From Verrucomicrobiota bacterium (GTDB taxonomy: Bacteria > Verrucomicrobiota > Verrucomicrobiia > Chthoniobacterales > Chthoniobacteraceae), in the NCBI GenBank assembly GCA_003402745.1, contig QQND01000032.1, forward strand, positions 1 through 32,784: 32,784 nucleotides of DNA. The letters are read 5' to 3'. Below, in pieces: positions 15,149 through 24,738 of this stretch. The translations under genes and the position numbers were made by a program. The notes under the pieces are model-generated. The model had not been told where the DNA came from and searched no databases. It saw only the letters and a list, made by a program, of their open reading frames with translations. Within the stretch, counting starts at the first letter, position 1; each line of letters opens with the position of its first letter.

Positions 15149-16411
15149 CTATGAAGACAGGTTCTCGACCGGCACCTCGGTCTGCGCTGGGGCCTTGAGA
15201 AAAAGCACGCACACGAGAGAAGCGGCCACCAGCCCGGCTCCAATGGTAAAAGACTGCAGGTAACCTGCCTGAACCGCCGTCAGCATCTCCCCTGTGAGGG
15301 GCCTTGCCATTTCCGAGAAGGTCAGCGGCAGAGGCAGCACCGCGAGAGCCGGCCCTAGAAAACGTCCGAGGCTTCCCGCAGAAGTCATCAGCCCCATCAG
15401 CCGGCCCTGCGCGCGCCCGTGCACGAACCGGGAAGCCATCCCGCTGAGTGTGGGGGTGAGCAGACCGTTGCCCACGGCCATCAGCGCGCAGCTTCCCAAA
15501 AAAGCACCCGTGCCTGAGACACGCGGCAACCAGAACAGACTTCCCGCCAGACAAAAGGCACCCACCGCGGCCAGTTGTTTTTCGATGTTCCGCTTCAAGA
15601 GCCGGCGCAACAGCCCACCTTGAACCAACACCGCAAGCACCCCCACGTAGGCGAAAGCGTAGCTCGTCTCGCGAAGCCCCCACTGAAACTGATCCCCGCA
15701 AAAGAGGGCAAACAGCACGTGGATGAAGGCAAACCCGGTCGTTGAAAGCAGGGAGGCCACCAGAAGCAGCGAAATAAACAGCCCACGCCCGCCGTCAAAA
15801 ACCTCTCCCAAAGAAACGTGCTCCCGGTTCTCTCCACGCGCCTGAGCCGGGTAGGTCTCTGGCAACCGGACCCAAATCAAAATCGCATTAAGGATAGACA
15901 AGGCGCCCGCCGCGTAAAAAGGCGCTGCATGGGAATAACTCGCCAAAATCCCCCCAAGAGCGGGTCCCATGATAAAGCCGAGTCCAAAAGCCGCCCCGAT
16001 GATTCCCATTGCCCGGGAGCGTTTGTCGGGCGGCGTCACATCTGCGATACAGGCCTGCGCCGTGGCAATGTTCCCGCCGCTGGCACCGTCGATAATGCGG
16101 CCCAAAAACAACATCCACGCCGCGTCTGCCTTTCCGATCACGAAGAACCCGAGGGCCGTTCCAAGCACACTCACCAGCAACACCGGTTTCCGCCCAATCC
16201 TGTCGGACAACTTTCCAAAGAGCGGCGCGGCAAACAACTGCACCAAGGAAAATATGCCAACCAGCCACCCCAACTGACTGGGGCTCATGAGAAAGGGCTC
16301 GGATTTTGCGTAGACGGGCAGGACCGGAATCACGATCCCGAAACCCACCATGCTAATGAAAACCGTCAAAAAGATGATGCCAATGGGGGAACGTGGAGAC
16401 TGCGTGGGCAT
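15149..16411 (-). CDS. MFS transporter, TetA-like drug:H+ antiporter group
   Basis: Inner-membrane protein of 420 residues with about 12 hydrophobic segments, the full MFS length. Motif A is GKLSDRIGRK (66-75) and motif C is GFIMGPALGG (145-154), the latter typical of drug:H+ antiporters. The stretch PPDKRSRAMGIIGAAFGLGF is characteristic of TetA-like efflux proteins. The substrate cannot be told from sequence. The MBL-fold gene follows on the same strand after 54 bp, which might mean export and detoxification of one compound. No tetR-like regulator is adjacent. No clear Shine-Dalgarno sequence precedes the ATG. Confidence 0.92.
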   Translation of the reverse strand: MPTQSPRSPIGIIFLTVFISMVGFGIVIPVLPVYAKSEPFLMSPSQLGWLVGIFSLVQLFAAPLFGKLSDRIGRKPVLLVSVLGTALGFFVIGKADAAWMLFLGRIIDGASGGNIATAQACIADVTPPDKRSRAMGIIGAAFGLGFIMGPALGGILASYSHAAPFYAAGALSILNAILIWVRLPETYPAQARGENREHVSLGEVFDGGRGLFISLLLVASLLSTTGFAFIHVLFALFCGDQFQWGLRETSYAFAYVGVLAVLVQGGLLRRLLKRNIEKQLAAVGAFCLAGSLFWLPRVSGTGAFLGSCALMAVGNGLLTPTLSGMASRFVHGRAQGRLMGLMTSAGSLGRFLGPALAVLPLPLTFSEMARPLTGEMLTAVQAGYLQSFTIGAGLVAASLVCVLFLKAPAQTEVPVENLSS

Positions 16412-16549
16412 GATGTTGGTAAGTCGCGGAAAAAGCCGTCTCGGTCACTGACCTTCAGACGGGCCGAATCTTGGAGATTGTTTATTGCATCCTGCAAATA
16501 AAGTCCACCAGTCGCTCTGAAAGCCCCGCTTGAAAAGGCCTCCGCCCCG

Positions 16550-16568
16550 CCCGGGACCTTTTCCCGGG
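16550..16568 (-). terminator. Possible terminator or attenuator hairpin between giant NHL gene and MFS gene
   Basis: CCCGGGA (16550-16556) pairs perfectly with TCCCGGG (16562-16568) around a 5-base loop, 19 bases past the stop codon of the giant NHL protein. There is no T run on the - strand side, so intrinsic termination would be weak. Confidence 0.4.
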
Positions 16569-16586
16569 GGGGTGCACAGAGCCCCG

Positions 16587-19500
16587 TTAGTTGGGCTCGT
16601 AGATTTTTACATTAAAGCCCTCAGTCCGGTACGTAGCGTTCAGCCCCTGCAAAAAGGCGTCCTGCCCGCCATTGCCGAGCACGTTTTTGAGGGTGTCCAG
16701 ACCGGTTGTCCCGCGCATCAGGAACCCGGCGGCCCCGCCGGCGGTCGAGAAAATCGCTTGCTCTCCACTCTGGATAGTCACCGCATAAATACGCACCCCG
16801 ATGGCTGTTTTGAAAGCCGTCGACTTTATTTTCGGCTCCGCAGCCAGCGGGACAGTATAGGCCCAAGACGGCCCCGTCTTGTTGGTAAGGGAAACGTAAC
16901 GGTCGGTTTTTTCAACGTAGGACCCCGCCAACAGCCCGGTGGTGCTGTCCAAGGAAAACTGGTCACTGGTGATAATCCCCTTTGAGTAAGAAGATGCGGC
17001 GAAAGTAAAACTACTCCCAATGCCGGACAAGATCCCCATGGAAGTGGAGGTCCCGTAAAGGGTCGGATCCGTGACATCTTCCAAGGGAAAGGTCGTTGCA
17101 TCCCGCCCGCTCGGCGCGCTCGTCGAAAGGATGACCCTCGCTGTCGGCGTGTAAGGCGGAGCTTTCGGCCAACCCGGTGTCAGGGTCGGGTCGTACAAAT
17201 ACCCCCTCACATAGTTGTGCGTATACTCCGAGGCCGTGAAATCCATCCCGACTTGAACCACAGGGACGGAGTTTAAAACTCCCAAGCACCCCTCGATGTT
17301 CAACTCCGACATGAGGAGGGCCCCAAAAAGTGGTTCAGCCGGGGAATCTCCAGCGGGTGAGGTGGACCAGATCGGGATGGAAACGCTCGCGCTCTGGCGC
17401 GTCAGCGTCTCCTGCATGATCTCAAAGGCCGTTCCCGTGATGTCCGCCGGCGAACCCACCGAATCCACTTCCCCATTTTGCTTTGAGGACGAAACAAACG
17501 TCGGAAGGGGATCCGGCGTCTTATCGTCCTGCACCAGACACGCCCTTCCGATATACCCCGAGTAAGTCAGCTTTGAGCCGTTGGCCAACCAACCCGTGAA
17601 CGTCGCGAGGCCGAGATTGGAGACACTGGCGGACAAAACCCCGCTGCGTCCAAAGCAGCTCCCTGCATCTTTGATGCCGTACCGATAGATGGCGGCGGTA
17701 AAACGGGGATTGGCGGGCGCTGGCTGGAACGTCTGATCGGTGATGAACTTTTGCAGAGCCTTAAACGCTCCCGCGTTGCTCGCGGCGGCGCTATACAAGG
17801 TCTGGCCCGAGGTCATCTTGGGCGGTGTTTTCTCCAACACAACGTCGTTTAATTTGACGTGCATCAAGTTATCTGTGGCTGCGACGTTCGCGCCAACGGT
17901 CATCATCACGCTGCTCCCGCTCAAGGCGGTGGAGGACGCAGACACGGTCATTGTATTGGTGCCAATCTCTGTAATGGTCGTTCCGGATGGCAGCCCCTGT
18001 GCGCTGACCGTCATGTCCAGCGCCAACCCGGCGATCTGGCTCGCATCCACCGCAATCACTGTGGGATCGTCGGTAAACGTCCCCTTCATCCGCAATCCCA
18101 GATTCAAGGAGGCCGTTCCGTTCAAACGCCAGACCGTTCCATTTGAAAGCGGCGCCTGGATCTGGAGCGGCCCGGTGAGCCTCCCATCGGCAGCGAAGTT
18201 CATCGCCGAAGTGAACGGGTAACTCTTGCCCTCCAATAAAACTTTGCCGCTCATGGTCCCGAGCGAATTCACCATTGCCGTGAAGTACCCACGGACACTC
18301 GCACTGGACGGGACGGGAGGGCTGCTGACATCTGATTTCACCCATTCCGGTTCGTTCCAGGGCTTGTCCAGACTCAGAAATCCCGAGTACATCCCGATCG
18401 AAGGCCTGCCCACGATCGCGACCAATGTCACGGCATTGTCGGGCATGATGAACCGCGCATTCCGCGCCGGCAGATCCCAGGACTGCCCCGCGGCGTCCCA
18501 GAGCCTCCAGCCCAGCAAGGTTTGGCTCGCCGAAGACATCCCGTTGATGCTGACCGCGGTTCCTGCAGCCAGACCCGCCGTGGCCGAAGGCGACAGCGTG
18601 TACTTGATGTCCTGCGGGGCATCCACCACCAGGGGCCAGAGGGTGTCCGTCGCCGTGGACGGCGCACTGACACTGACCAAGGTGGCTGGACTAGTTTTTG
18701 TGCCGCCCGCTCCCGAAACATCCACAGAGTAGGAACCCGCCTGCGCCTTGGCCACGTTTCTCAACGTCAACGTCTCAGCCGTCTCGCCAAAAATAGCCAC
18801 TCCGTTTTTTCTCCATTGAAAGGTGAAAAACCGGGTATCAAGGCTCCCCGAAAAGAGCATGGACGTCGGCTTGAGGGCGGTCACGGCGTTGACAGCCGAC
18901 AAGGTCGCCAGTGTCCCGGAACGCAACACCCTCGAGACTCCGGTCAGGTTCACAATACTGCCGTCCACCTCCACGCGTGGCGCCGCAGGGTTCGGCAGCG
19001 GCTCCACCTGCAAGTACAGCTCCGGGGCGCTGCTGGACAGCGTTTCAAGGCCGTCTTTCGTGTACCAAACCCGGACCTGGTAATACCCCGTCTGGCTGAG
19101 TTTGGCCGAACGAATGAGATACTTGCTGTCCGTCGCTTTTTTCACTGTCCCCAAGGGTAACGCCGGGTTCACCAAATACTCCGGCAAATAAGCATAGGCG
19201 CCCGAAGTGGCCCCGTATTTCCAGGCGTATTTCAAGGGGTAACTCGAGACTACGGGGGCCTCCAAAGCGACGGACTGCCCTTCGGCCACGCGCTGGATGC
19301 GGAGCCCGTTTTCGAAGGAAACCAGAGTGTTGCCTACCGTGCTTTTCGCCGTGGCAACCGCGTCCACAAATTCAGGCAACCCGTTGCTCGCCACCGTCCA
19401 GCCTTTCAGCCCCCCGGCCCCGGGGTCCGGCCCCAGATTTGGCACCGTCCCGCAAATATTCGAGACGCTCAGACTGTACGTGCCCAAAACGTTGCTCTTA

Positions 19501-22500
19501 GAAATCGCAGCAACCGTCAAACTCCCGCCATCTACGGTGATGGTCCCGCCAATCACCACCGCCGTGCCCGCCTGAAGCGTCGCAGTCCCTCGGAACCAGC
19601 GATACCGCTCCACAGTGCTCGATTTGTCGGAGGTCGCAGTGAAAGGTCTGTCCACGTTATCATTCAGGCCGCCCCCATTCGCATAGATCTCGTTGTAAAA
19701 CTGCTCCATTGGGATCGTGTCGGGCAGCGGGAACACCACGCTCGCCCCCATTCTCACGGTTTCCTTCCGCCCCAGATCAACCGTTGCCGCACTGCCTGAG
19801 CTGTTTACGTTCGCACGATACGTGCTTCCAAAGAAGGCGCTACCCCCGGAAATCGTGTAGGTGTTGCTCGAACTCGGATACGGCTTCTGGCGCACGGCCA
19901 CCACCCACTCCAGGGAGGATGGCTGCCCATTGACATTCGCGGTCAGGCGGTAGATGCCTGAAACATCTTTGTTCGCTCCGGAACCGCCCGGTTCCTTCAT
20001 GAAAGACTCCAGAGACAGCGACGCCGTCGTCAACGACTCGCTGATTTTTCCAATTCCAAGGGCTTGCGAAGCCGTGGCCGTCCCAGCGCTGATGGTTTGA
20101 GACGTGTTCAACACGATGCCGGGCGTTCCTGTAGCCAGACTTCCCACGTAGAGGGTCTTCCAATTATTCGCATCCTCACCCCACTTCAAGTATTCCCAAG
20201 TGTACACGGGCTTTCCAAAGGCCGAATCCACGTTCGCACTCAGCGTAAAACTTTGGGTCGGCGCGTTCACCGAGACAATTTTTATTTTCGGTTCCGGAGC
20301 CTGAGGTTGGCCGTCTGCATACCCGATGTCCGCAGGCGTTGGAAGCACATCGGCGGCCAGCTTCACATAGGTCCCATCCACATAATCCCCAATCCGCGTC
20401 GTGGCGTCGTCGTAATTTCCGCTTCCCACCCAATAACGCAGAAAATAATACTTCGGCGTGTCGTTCAGGTTAAAATCAACAGTCAAAGTCACGGGGTAGC
20501 CCGAGGCCGGATCCAACAGAGCACAGTCGCCTCTTGCCGAAGCATCGGGGTACGCGGTGGCGGCTGACCGGTCGGTGGTAGATTTTTCCGAAACCATCCA
20601 CTGGTACTGCGCCCGAACTCCGGGATACGGGTCGTCGTAAAGGTCGATGCCGGGGTTGAGATGTTCTCCCCCAGCGAAAGGAAAACTGTCGATAGAAGTC
20701 GCAGAGGCCGTCAGCGTGATCCCGGTCGTTGACTGGGTGAATTTCACCTGCTTGTCGGTGGGCGGCTTGAGTGTGCCACCCGCCAGAACAGAGAGTCCGG
20801 AGCCTTGTACGATCGGCGCATAGGCGGCCTGCACCAAAATCGGCACCTGCTCGACGCCAGCGTCGTTTTGGGTGATCGTTGCCAGGGTCCCGCCGTCCAG
20901 CGGCAAACAGACTGCCCTGAAAAGGGCAGCAGGCGGCGCCTGGGGCACCGTCAAATCTTCGGGGTCCGTCGCCTTCTTATCAATCACTCCACTCCGAATG
21001 TTGAGGATCGATTTTTGAAAGCCGCCTATCTTAAGCTTCGACGTTTTTGTCCCCGACAAACTCAAGCCCCCGGAACCATCCCGCCCGATGACGTTGGTGA
21101 CCGAAGAGGGGAGCTGTTGGTTTCTGGTATCCGCCAAAGAAACCCACTCTGCCTCCGAACCCGCGGCCGTTCCCCCGCTGATTAAGCCGGTGTACACCTG
21201 CCATTGGTACGAGACGGCGTCTGCCGGGGTAATGTAAGACTGGAGCGCCAAATCGACGACTCCCCCGACGGCGTCAGAACGCACCTGCTGCAACTCGGAG
21301 CCGTCCACTGCGGAAAGCTGGGCATACCCCGGCGCGTGAAACTTGGGGTCCCCTCCTGAGGGATCCAGGAACGAGGCATTCGGAGTGACGTAAAGCGCTG
21401 CCTGATTCGTATTGGCACTCACGTTGAACGGGTTTGAGATCCTTAATTCATAAGGACCCGAGTCGCTTTCACGCAGCGGGGTCAGGGACACGAACGGCGT
21501 GTTGGCCCCTGAAATGTCGGTGATGAAGTCGACCCCCAGTTTACGGTCAAGGAGGGACCTGCCGTATTTCAACCATTGATATGTGAATTCCGTGCACTCG
21601 CTCGCGAAATCCCGGTTCCCGCTCACCCCCGGATACCCGAGGACCGTCGCCGAAGTGAAGGTGTCTTGAGACATCGTCAGGGGTTGGTTGTTCAGAGCCC
21701 CGGTCACTGGCAGGCTCAGCGTGATTGTTTTCGAATTGACGCTTACAATCACAGACCCTGGGGAAATATTCACGCCAGACACTTGCATCAGCTTCTGAAG
21801 CCCCGCCGTACTGCTCACCGTAACCACGGTCGGGTTCGCGAGCGAAGCGGTGCCCGTGATCGGCGTCCCGCCACTTGGCGGCAGCGTGGTGGTCTTGCGC
21901 GTCACCCGCCGGATCGTATGGTTGGCGCTGTCTGCCACCAAAAAGCTCGGGAATTCGCCGGTGGAATCATAAGCAATCGAGGCGGGATAGTTAAACGTCG
22001 CGGAAACCCCCGGCCCTTCCCCGGTGGTCCCGTCAAAAGGTCCTGGGAGGCCCGTGCCAGCCACGGTTTCCACCCTGCCACTCACCCCGGGGTTTAGAGA
22101 GTCCAACATCAAGCGGCGCACGGTGTGGCTGCCTAGTTCGGTAAAATACAAGTTCCTGTAATCATCAATCGCCAGCCCGCAGGGATACGAAAGCCGGGCG
22201 ATGTTCGCCTTGGCGATGGAATGGCTTACCAGAGTCGCCTCCGCCCCTTTCGCCGGGGTCGTAGCGGTGGCTGCTGGGCTCATTGCAAGTGCCGTCGCGC
22301 TCACTATTTTTAACACCTTGGACCCGGCCAGATACGTACCAACGGTGAGCGTGTCCCCCACTTGAATCCCGACCGTCGAAGGCACCACAACGAGGCTCCC
22401 ACCTGCCGTTGTCTTGCACCCTGGAATCAACACCGGCGGGTAGTACCCCGTGTTCCCGTCCGCATTCGACCCCTGCTGTGTCGCCTTCGACCCCACCAGG

Positions 22501-24485
22501 CCCGCCACCACCTCCGAGACCCACGCCCCAGGCGAGGCGGTGTCGATGGAGCCTGCACTCAGAGGCAGAGATAACTTTCGGATCACGTGGTTGACGGTGT
22601 CCGCCACATACAGGACCGGCACCCGCCCCTGGTCCTCGCTGGAAACCACCAGCCCCCTCGGGGCGTAAAGCTTGGCGACCCCGGAGCCCCCCTGCCAGCC
22701 CGTGAGCTGGCTGAGATTACCAATGTACGCCACGCTCTGCACACAGCCCACCGTCCCGCTGTTCGCAGCCCCGCCACTCAACGTGATTTTTTTGATGCTG
22801 TTAAAATCCAAGACGTAGATCACCGGAGACTTCGTGCCGGTCGTGTCCGTCATGCTGGTGTTGGTATCAAACACGATCCCACGAGGGGCCGCCAAATCGA
22901 ACTTGGGATTCGGGAGCGCGCTCCCGTTGGTGTACTGCAACCCTCCCCAAGTGCCGGTGGTTGCGGTCGGATCGTAGCTGTACAAAAGCGAACCCGCGAT
23001 GATGGTCTGCACGTGCGTTTGCCCTGTGGCGTCGTAATACAGTCGGCGGATGGCGTTGTTCTCCGTATCCGCAATGTAAACTGACCCGTCGTCCGCCGTG
23101 GTCACGGCTTCGGGCGCGTTGAAAAGAGGCTCCTGGTCTGAAGCCGCTCTGTTCGCATAATCCGCTTCGGTCTGATACCGGTAAGAGGCCTCGTTCGCAG
23201 GACTCTGAATTGAAACCAAATCCACCTTGGACAGCCGGTCCAGGCTGGCTGGAATTGCGGGGCCACTCAGAGGCGCTCGCTCCTTGACCACGGCCCGCGA
23301 GCCTTTGTTGTCGTAAACATTAAAGGTCAACGTTCCCGCGTAGGGCACCAAAGACCCGGAAACGGGGTGGGCATCCACCACCCCGGACGTCGTGATGGTT
23401 TTCGTAGTGGTATTGACAGCGCTGACGGTGATCGTCGCTAACGCTGACGCCTGTATAGGATTCCCTGCGGCGTCTGTGCGAAAATCCACCGGGGGGGTTC
23501 GCGAATAATCGATGGCAACGAGCGCGTTGGCCGAACCAGTGTAAACGAGGCGCGAATTTGCCCCGATGCCGTCGGTACTCGAGAGCTTCAAAACGGAAGG
23601 ATTGGTTCCCCCAGAGATGATGGTGGCGGTGACGGTGGAAATCACGGGATCGTAGGCGGTGGTCGCTGCCAGATGTTTGGAATCCCCTCTTCTTAGAATC
23701 GTAGAGTCCAGACCCGCCACCGTCAGCCCCCGGCCCCCAGGAGTGACCCGCCGAATGCCATGATTGAGGGTGTCGGCCACGTACACCATGCCGCGGTAAT
23801 CCACCGCGACGCCTGAAGAATTTTTAAGGAGGCCGTTCACATGACTTTGAGCATCCCCCCACAGAGTGATCGCATCGCCCGGCTTTTTCGAAGCATTTTC
23901 AGGCGACTTCACAATCTGCAAAGTGGGTTTCCCGCCCCCCGCAGACTGGGCGGACGTCACCGCCACCTGGGCTGCTGGCGTGTACACACCCAAGACGTCG
24001 ATATAGGCCGTGTACACCGCCGTCGTTCCCCCGGCTGGCACTTTGTAAGAGTTGGCCCAAACAATCTGCCGGGTGGTTCCATTCGGAACAGTCGAGGGAA
24101 TGTATCTTCCAGCTCCGGAATCCAGGAACGGGTCGTAGCAGTCGTAAAGAACGGCTCCACTTCCCAAAATGACCTTGTTTTTGATGGTGCTGGTGACCTG
24201 GCCCACGTAGTTGCCATTCACATACCAATAAACCACCGGAAAATCCGCAGCGACAGGCTCTGCCACCGCGCCCGGTTTGTTCCAGGCAAAGGTCACACTG
24301 ACGGTGTAGGCGCTTGCGTCGGAAACCACCTGGGATTCCGGGGGATTGTAGATGTATTCGGGCTTCCCACTCGTGGTCTGCGCGAAGGCGGGCCCGAAAA
24401 ATGCCAGCCACAAGATAAAGGCGGCGCTCAACGCTAACGAAAAAACCGTGCGCCGGGAGACGCGGAGGGGCGTTAAGGAGTTCAT
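16587..24485 (-). CDS. Giant secreted NHL-repeat and Ig-like domain protein
   Basis: Exported protein of about 2632 residues. The frame opens at a GTG (24509), but the ATG at 24485 gives a standard signal peptide (basic MNSLTPLRVSRR, hydrophobic core, FFGPAFA-QT) and was chosen. Six NHL-type motifs (for example VYVADTLNHGIRRVTPG, VYIADTENNAIRRLYYD, YVADTVNHVIRKL, LVADSANHTIRRV) fall between about residues 219 and 862, enough for one six-bladed propeller. An Ig-like domain follows (about 966-1032). A long beta-rich middle has further Ig-like domains near 1729-1842 and 1852-1932, then a divergent InlB/Flg_new-like segment (about 1949-2029) and a C-terminal beta region (about 2035-2632). No PEP-CTERM, sortase or barrel is seen at the C-terminus. 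It is probably surface-attached or released; binding or adhesion is a guess. Confidence 0.88.
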   Translation of the reverse strand: MNSLTPLRVSRRTVFSLALSAAFILWLAFFGPAFAQTTSGKPEYIYNPPESQVVSDASAYTVSVTFAWNKPGAVAEPVAADFPVVYWYVNGNYVGQVTSTIKNKVILGSGAVLYDCYDPFLDSGAGRYIPSTVPNGTTRQIVWANSYKVPAGGTTAVYTAYIDVLGVYTPAAQVAVTSAQSAGGGKPTLQIVKSPENASKKPGDAITLWGDAQSHVNGLLKNSSGVAVDYRGMVYVADTLNHGIRRVTPGGRGLTVAGLDSTILRRGDSKHLAATTAYDPVISTVTATIISGGTNPSVLKLSSTDGIGANSRLVYTGSANALVAIDYSRTPPVDFRTDAAGNPIQASALATITVSAVNTTTKTITTSGVVDAHPVSGSLVPYAGTLTFNVYDNKGSRAVVKERAPLSGPAIPASLDRLSKVDLVSIQSPANEASYRYQTEADYANRAASDQEPLFNAPEAVTTADDGSVYIADTENNAIRRLYYDATGQTHVQTIIAGSLLYSYDPTATTGTWGGLQYTNGSALPNPKFDLAAPRGIVFDTNTSMTDTTGTKSPVIYVLDFNSIKKITLSGGAANSGTVGCVQSVAYIGNLSQLTGWQGGSGVAKLYAPRGLVVSSEDQGRVPVLYVADTVNHVIRKLSLPLSAGSIDTASPGAWVSEVVAGLVGSKATQQGSNADGNTGYYPPVLIPGCKTTAGGSLVVVPSTVGIQVGDTLTVGTYLAGSKVLKIVSATALAMSPAATATTPAKGAEATLVSHSIAKANIARLSYPCGLAIDDYRNLYFTELGSHTVRRLMLDSLNPGVSGRVETVAGTGLPGPFDGTTGEGPGVSATFNYPASIAYDSTGEFPSFLVADSANHTIRRVTRKTTTLPPSGGTPITGTASLANPTVVTVSSTAGLQKLMQVSGVNISPGSVIVSVNSKTITLSLPVTGALNNQPLTMSQDTFTSATVLGYPGVSGNRDFASECTEFTYQWLKYGRSLLDRKLGVDFITDISGANTPFVSLTPLRESDSGPYELRISNPFNVSANTNQAALYVTPNASFLDPSGGDPKFHAPGYAQLSAVDGSELQQVRSDAVGGVVDLALQSYITPADAVSYQWQVYTGLISGGTAAGSEAEWVSLADTRNQQLPSSVTNVIGRDGSGGLSLSGTKTSKLKIGGFQKSILNIRSGVIDKKATDPEDLTVPQAPPAALFRAVCLPLDGGTLATITQNDAGVEQVPILVQAAYAPIVQGSGLSVLAGGTLKPPTDKQVKFTQSTTGITLTASATSIDSFPFAGGEHLNPGIDLYDDPYPGVRAQYQWMVSEKSTTDRSAATAYPDASARGDCALLDPASGYPVTLTVDFNLNDTPKYYFLRYWVGSGNYDDATTRIGDYVDGTYVKLAADVLPTPADIGYADGQPQAPEPKIKIVSVNAPTQSFTLSANVDSAFGKPVYTWEYLKWGEDANNWKTLYVGSLATGTPGIVLNTSQTISAGTATASQALGIGKISESLTTASLSLESFMKEPGGSGANKDVSGIYRLTANVNGQPSSLEWVVAVRQKPYPSSSNTYTISGGSAFFGSTYRANVNSSGSAATVDLGRKETVRMGASVVFPLPDTIPMEQFYNEIYANGGGLNDNVDRPFTATSDKSSTVERYRWFRGTATLQAGTAVVIGGTITVDGGSLTVAAISKSNVLGTYSLSVSNICGTVPNLGPDPGAGGLKGWTVASNGLPEFVDAVATAKSTVGNTLVSFENGLRIQRVAEGQSVALEAPVVSSYPLKYAWKYGATSGAYAYLPEYLVNPALPLGTVKKATDSKYLIRSAKLSQTGYYQVRVWYTKDGLETLSSSAPELYLQVEPLPNPAAPRVEVDGSIVNLTGVSRVLRSGTLATLSAVNAVTALKPTSMLFSGSLDTRFFTFQWRKNGVAIFGETAETLTLRNVAKAQAGSYSVDVSGAGGTKTSPATLVSVSAPSTATDTLWPLVVDAPQDIKYTLSPSATAGLAAGTAVSINGMSSASQTLLGWRLWDAAGQSWDLPARNARFIMPDNAVTLVAIVGRPSIGMYSGFLSLDKPWNEPEWVKSDVSSPPVPSSASVRGYFTAMVNSLGTMSGKVLLEGKSYPFTSAMNFAADGRLTGPLQIQAPLSNGTVWRLNGTASLNLGLRMKGTFTDDPTVIAVDASQIAGLALDMTVSAQGLPSGTTITEIGTNTMTVSASSTALSGSSVMMTVGANVAATDNLMHVKLNDVVLEKTPPKMTSGQTLYSAAASNAGAFKALQKFITDQTFQPAPANPRFTAAIYRYGIKDAGSCFGRSGVLSASVSNLGLATFTGWLANGSKLTYSGYIGRACLVQDDKTPDPLPTFVSSSKQNGEVDSVGSPADITGTAFEIMQETLTRQSASVSIPIWSTSPAGDSPAEPLFGALLMSELNIEGCLGVLNSVPVVQVGMDFTASEYTHNYVRGYLYDPTLTPGWPKAPPYTPTARVILSTSAPSGRDATTFPLEDVTDPTLYGTSTSMGILSGIGSSFTFAASSYSKGIITSDQFSLDSTTGLLAGSYVEKTDRYVSLTNKTGPSWAYTVPLAAEPKIKSTAFKTAIGVRIYAVTIQSGEQAIFSTAGGAAGFLMRGTTGLDTLKNVLGNGGQDAFLQGLNATYRTEGFNVKIYEPN

Positions 24486-24684
24486 AGGGAGTATTTCTGT
24501 GGGGAGCACAATGTGTGCCGTGAGAACGCTTCTAAGTTAGCAAGAGGCGCCCGCGCTGCCCAGAGAGATCGCGGGTGAAAACAGCTTTACAATCCGCCGG
24601 CCGCCCGGCAACCACCCCCTCCGGCGAAAAAACGGCCCGATTCGCCGCCACGAGCCTCTCCAGTAACAGGTTGGCAACAAAAAA

Positions 24685-24716
24685 GGGCCGGCGTTTCAGC
24701 CCCGGCCCCTTTTTTA
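24685..24716 (-). terminator. Rho-independent terminator of htpG
   Basis: GGGCCGG (24685-24691) pairs with CCGGCCC (24702-24708). Read on the - strand the stem is followed by six T (plus-strand A run 24679-24684), about 30 bases after the htpG stop. A T run on the plus-strand side (from 24710) makes it potentially bidirectional, though no + strand gene ends here. Confidence 0.88.
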
Positions 24717-24738
24717 TTCTGCACCCTACCGGGTCTCG

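Noticed and set aside
24486-24509. GTG start eight codons upstream for the giant NHL protein
   Set aside because: The ATG at 24485 gives a normal basic N-region for the signal peptide; the extra residues add nothing recognisable. Neither start has a good ribosome-binding site.
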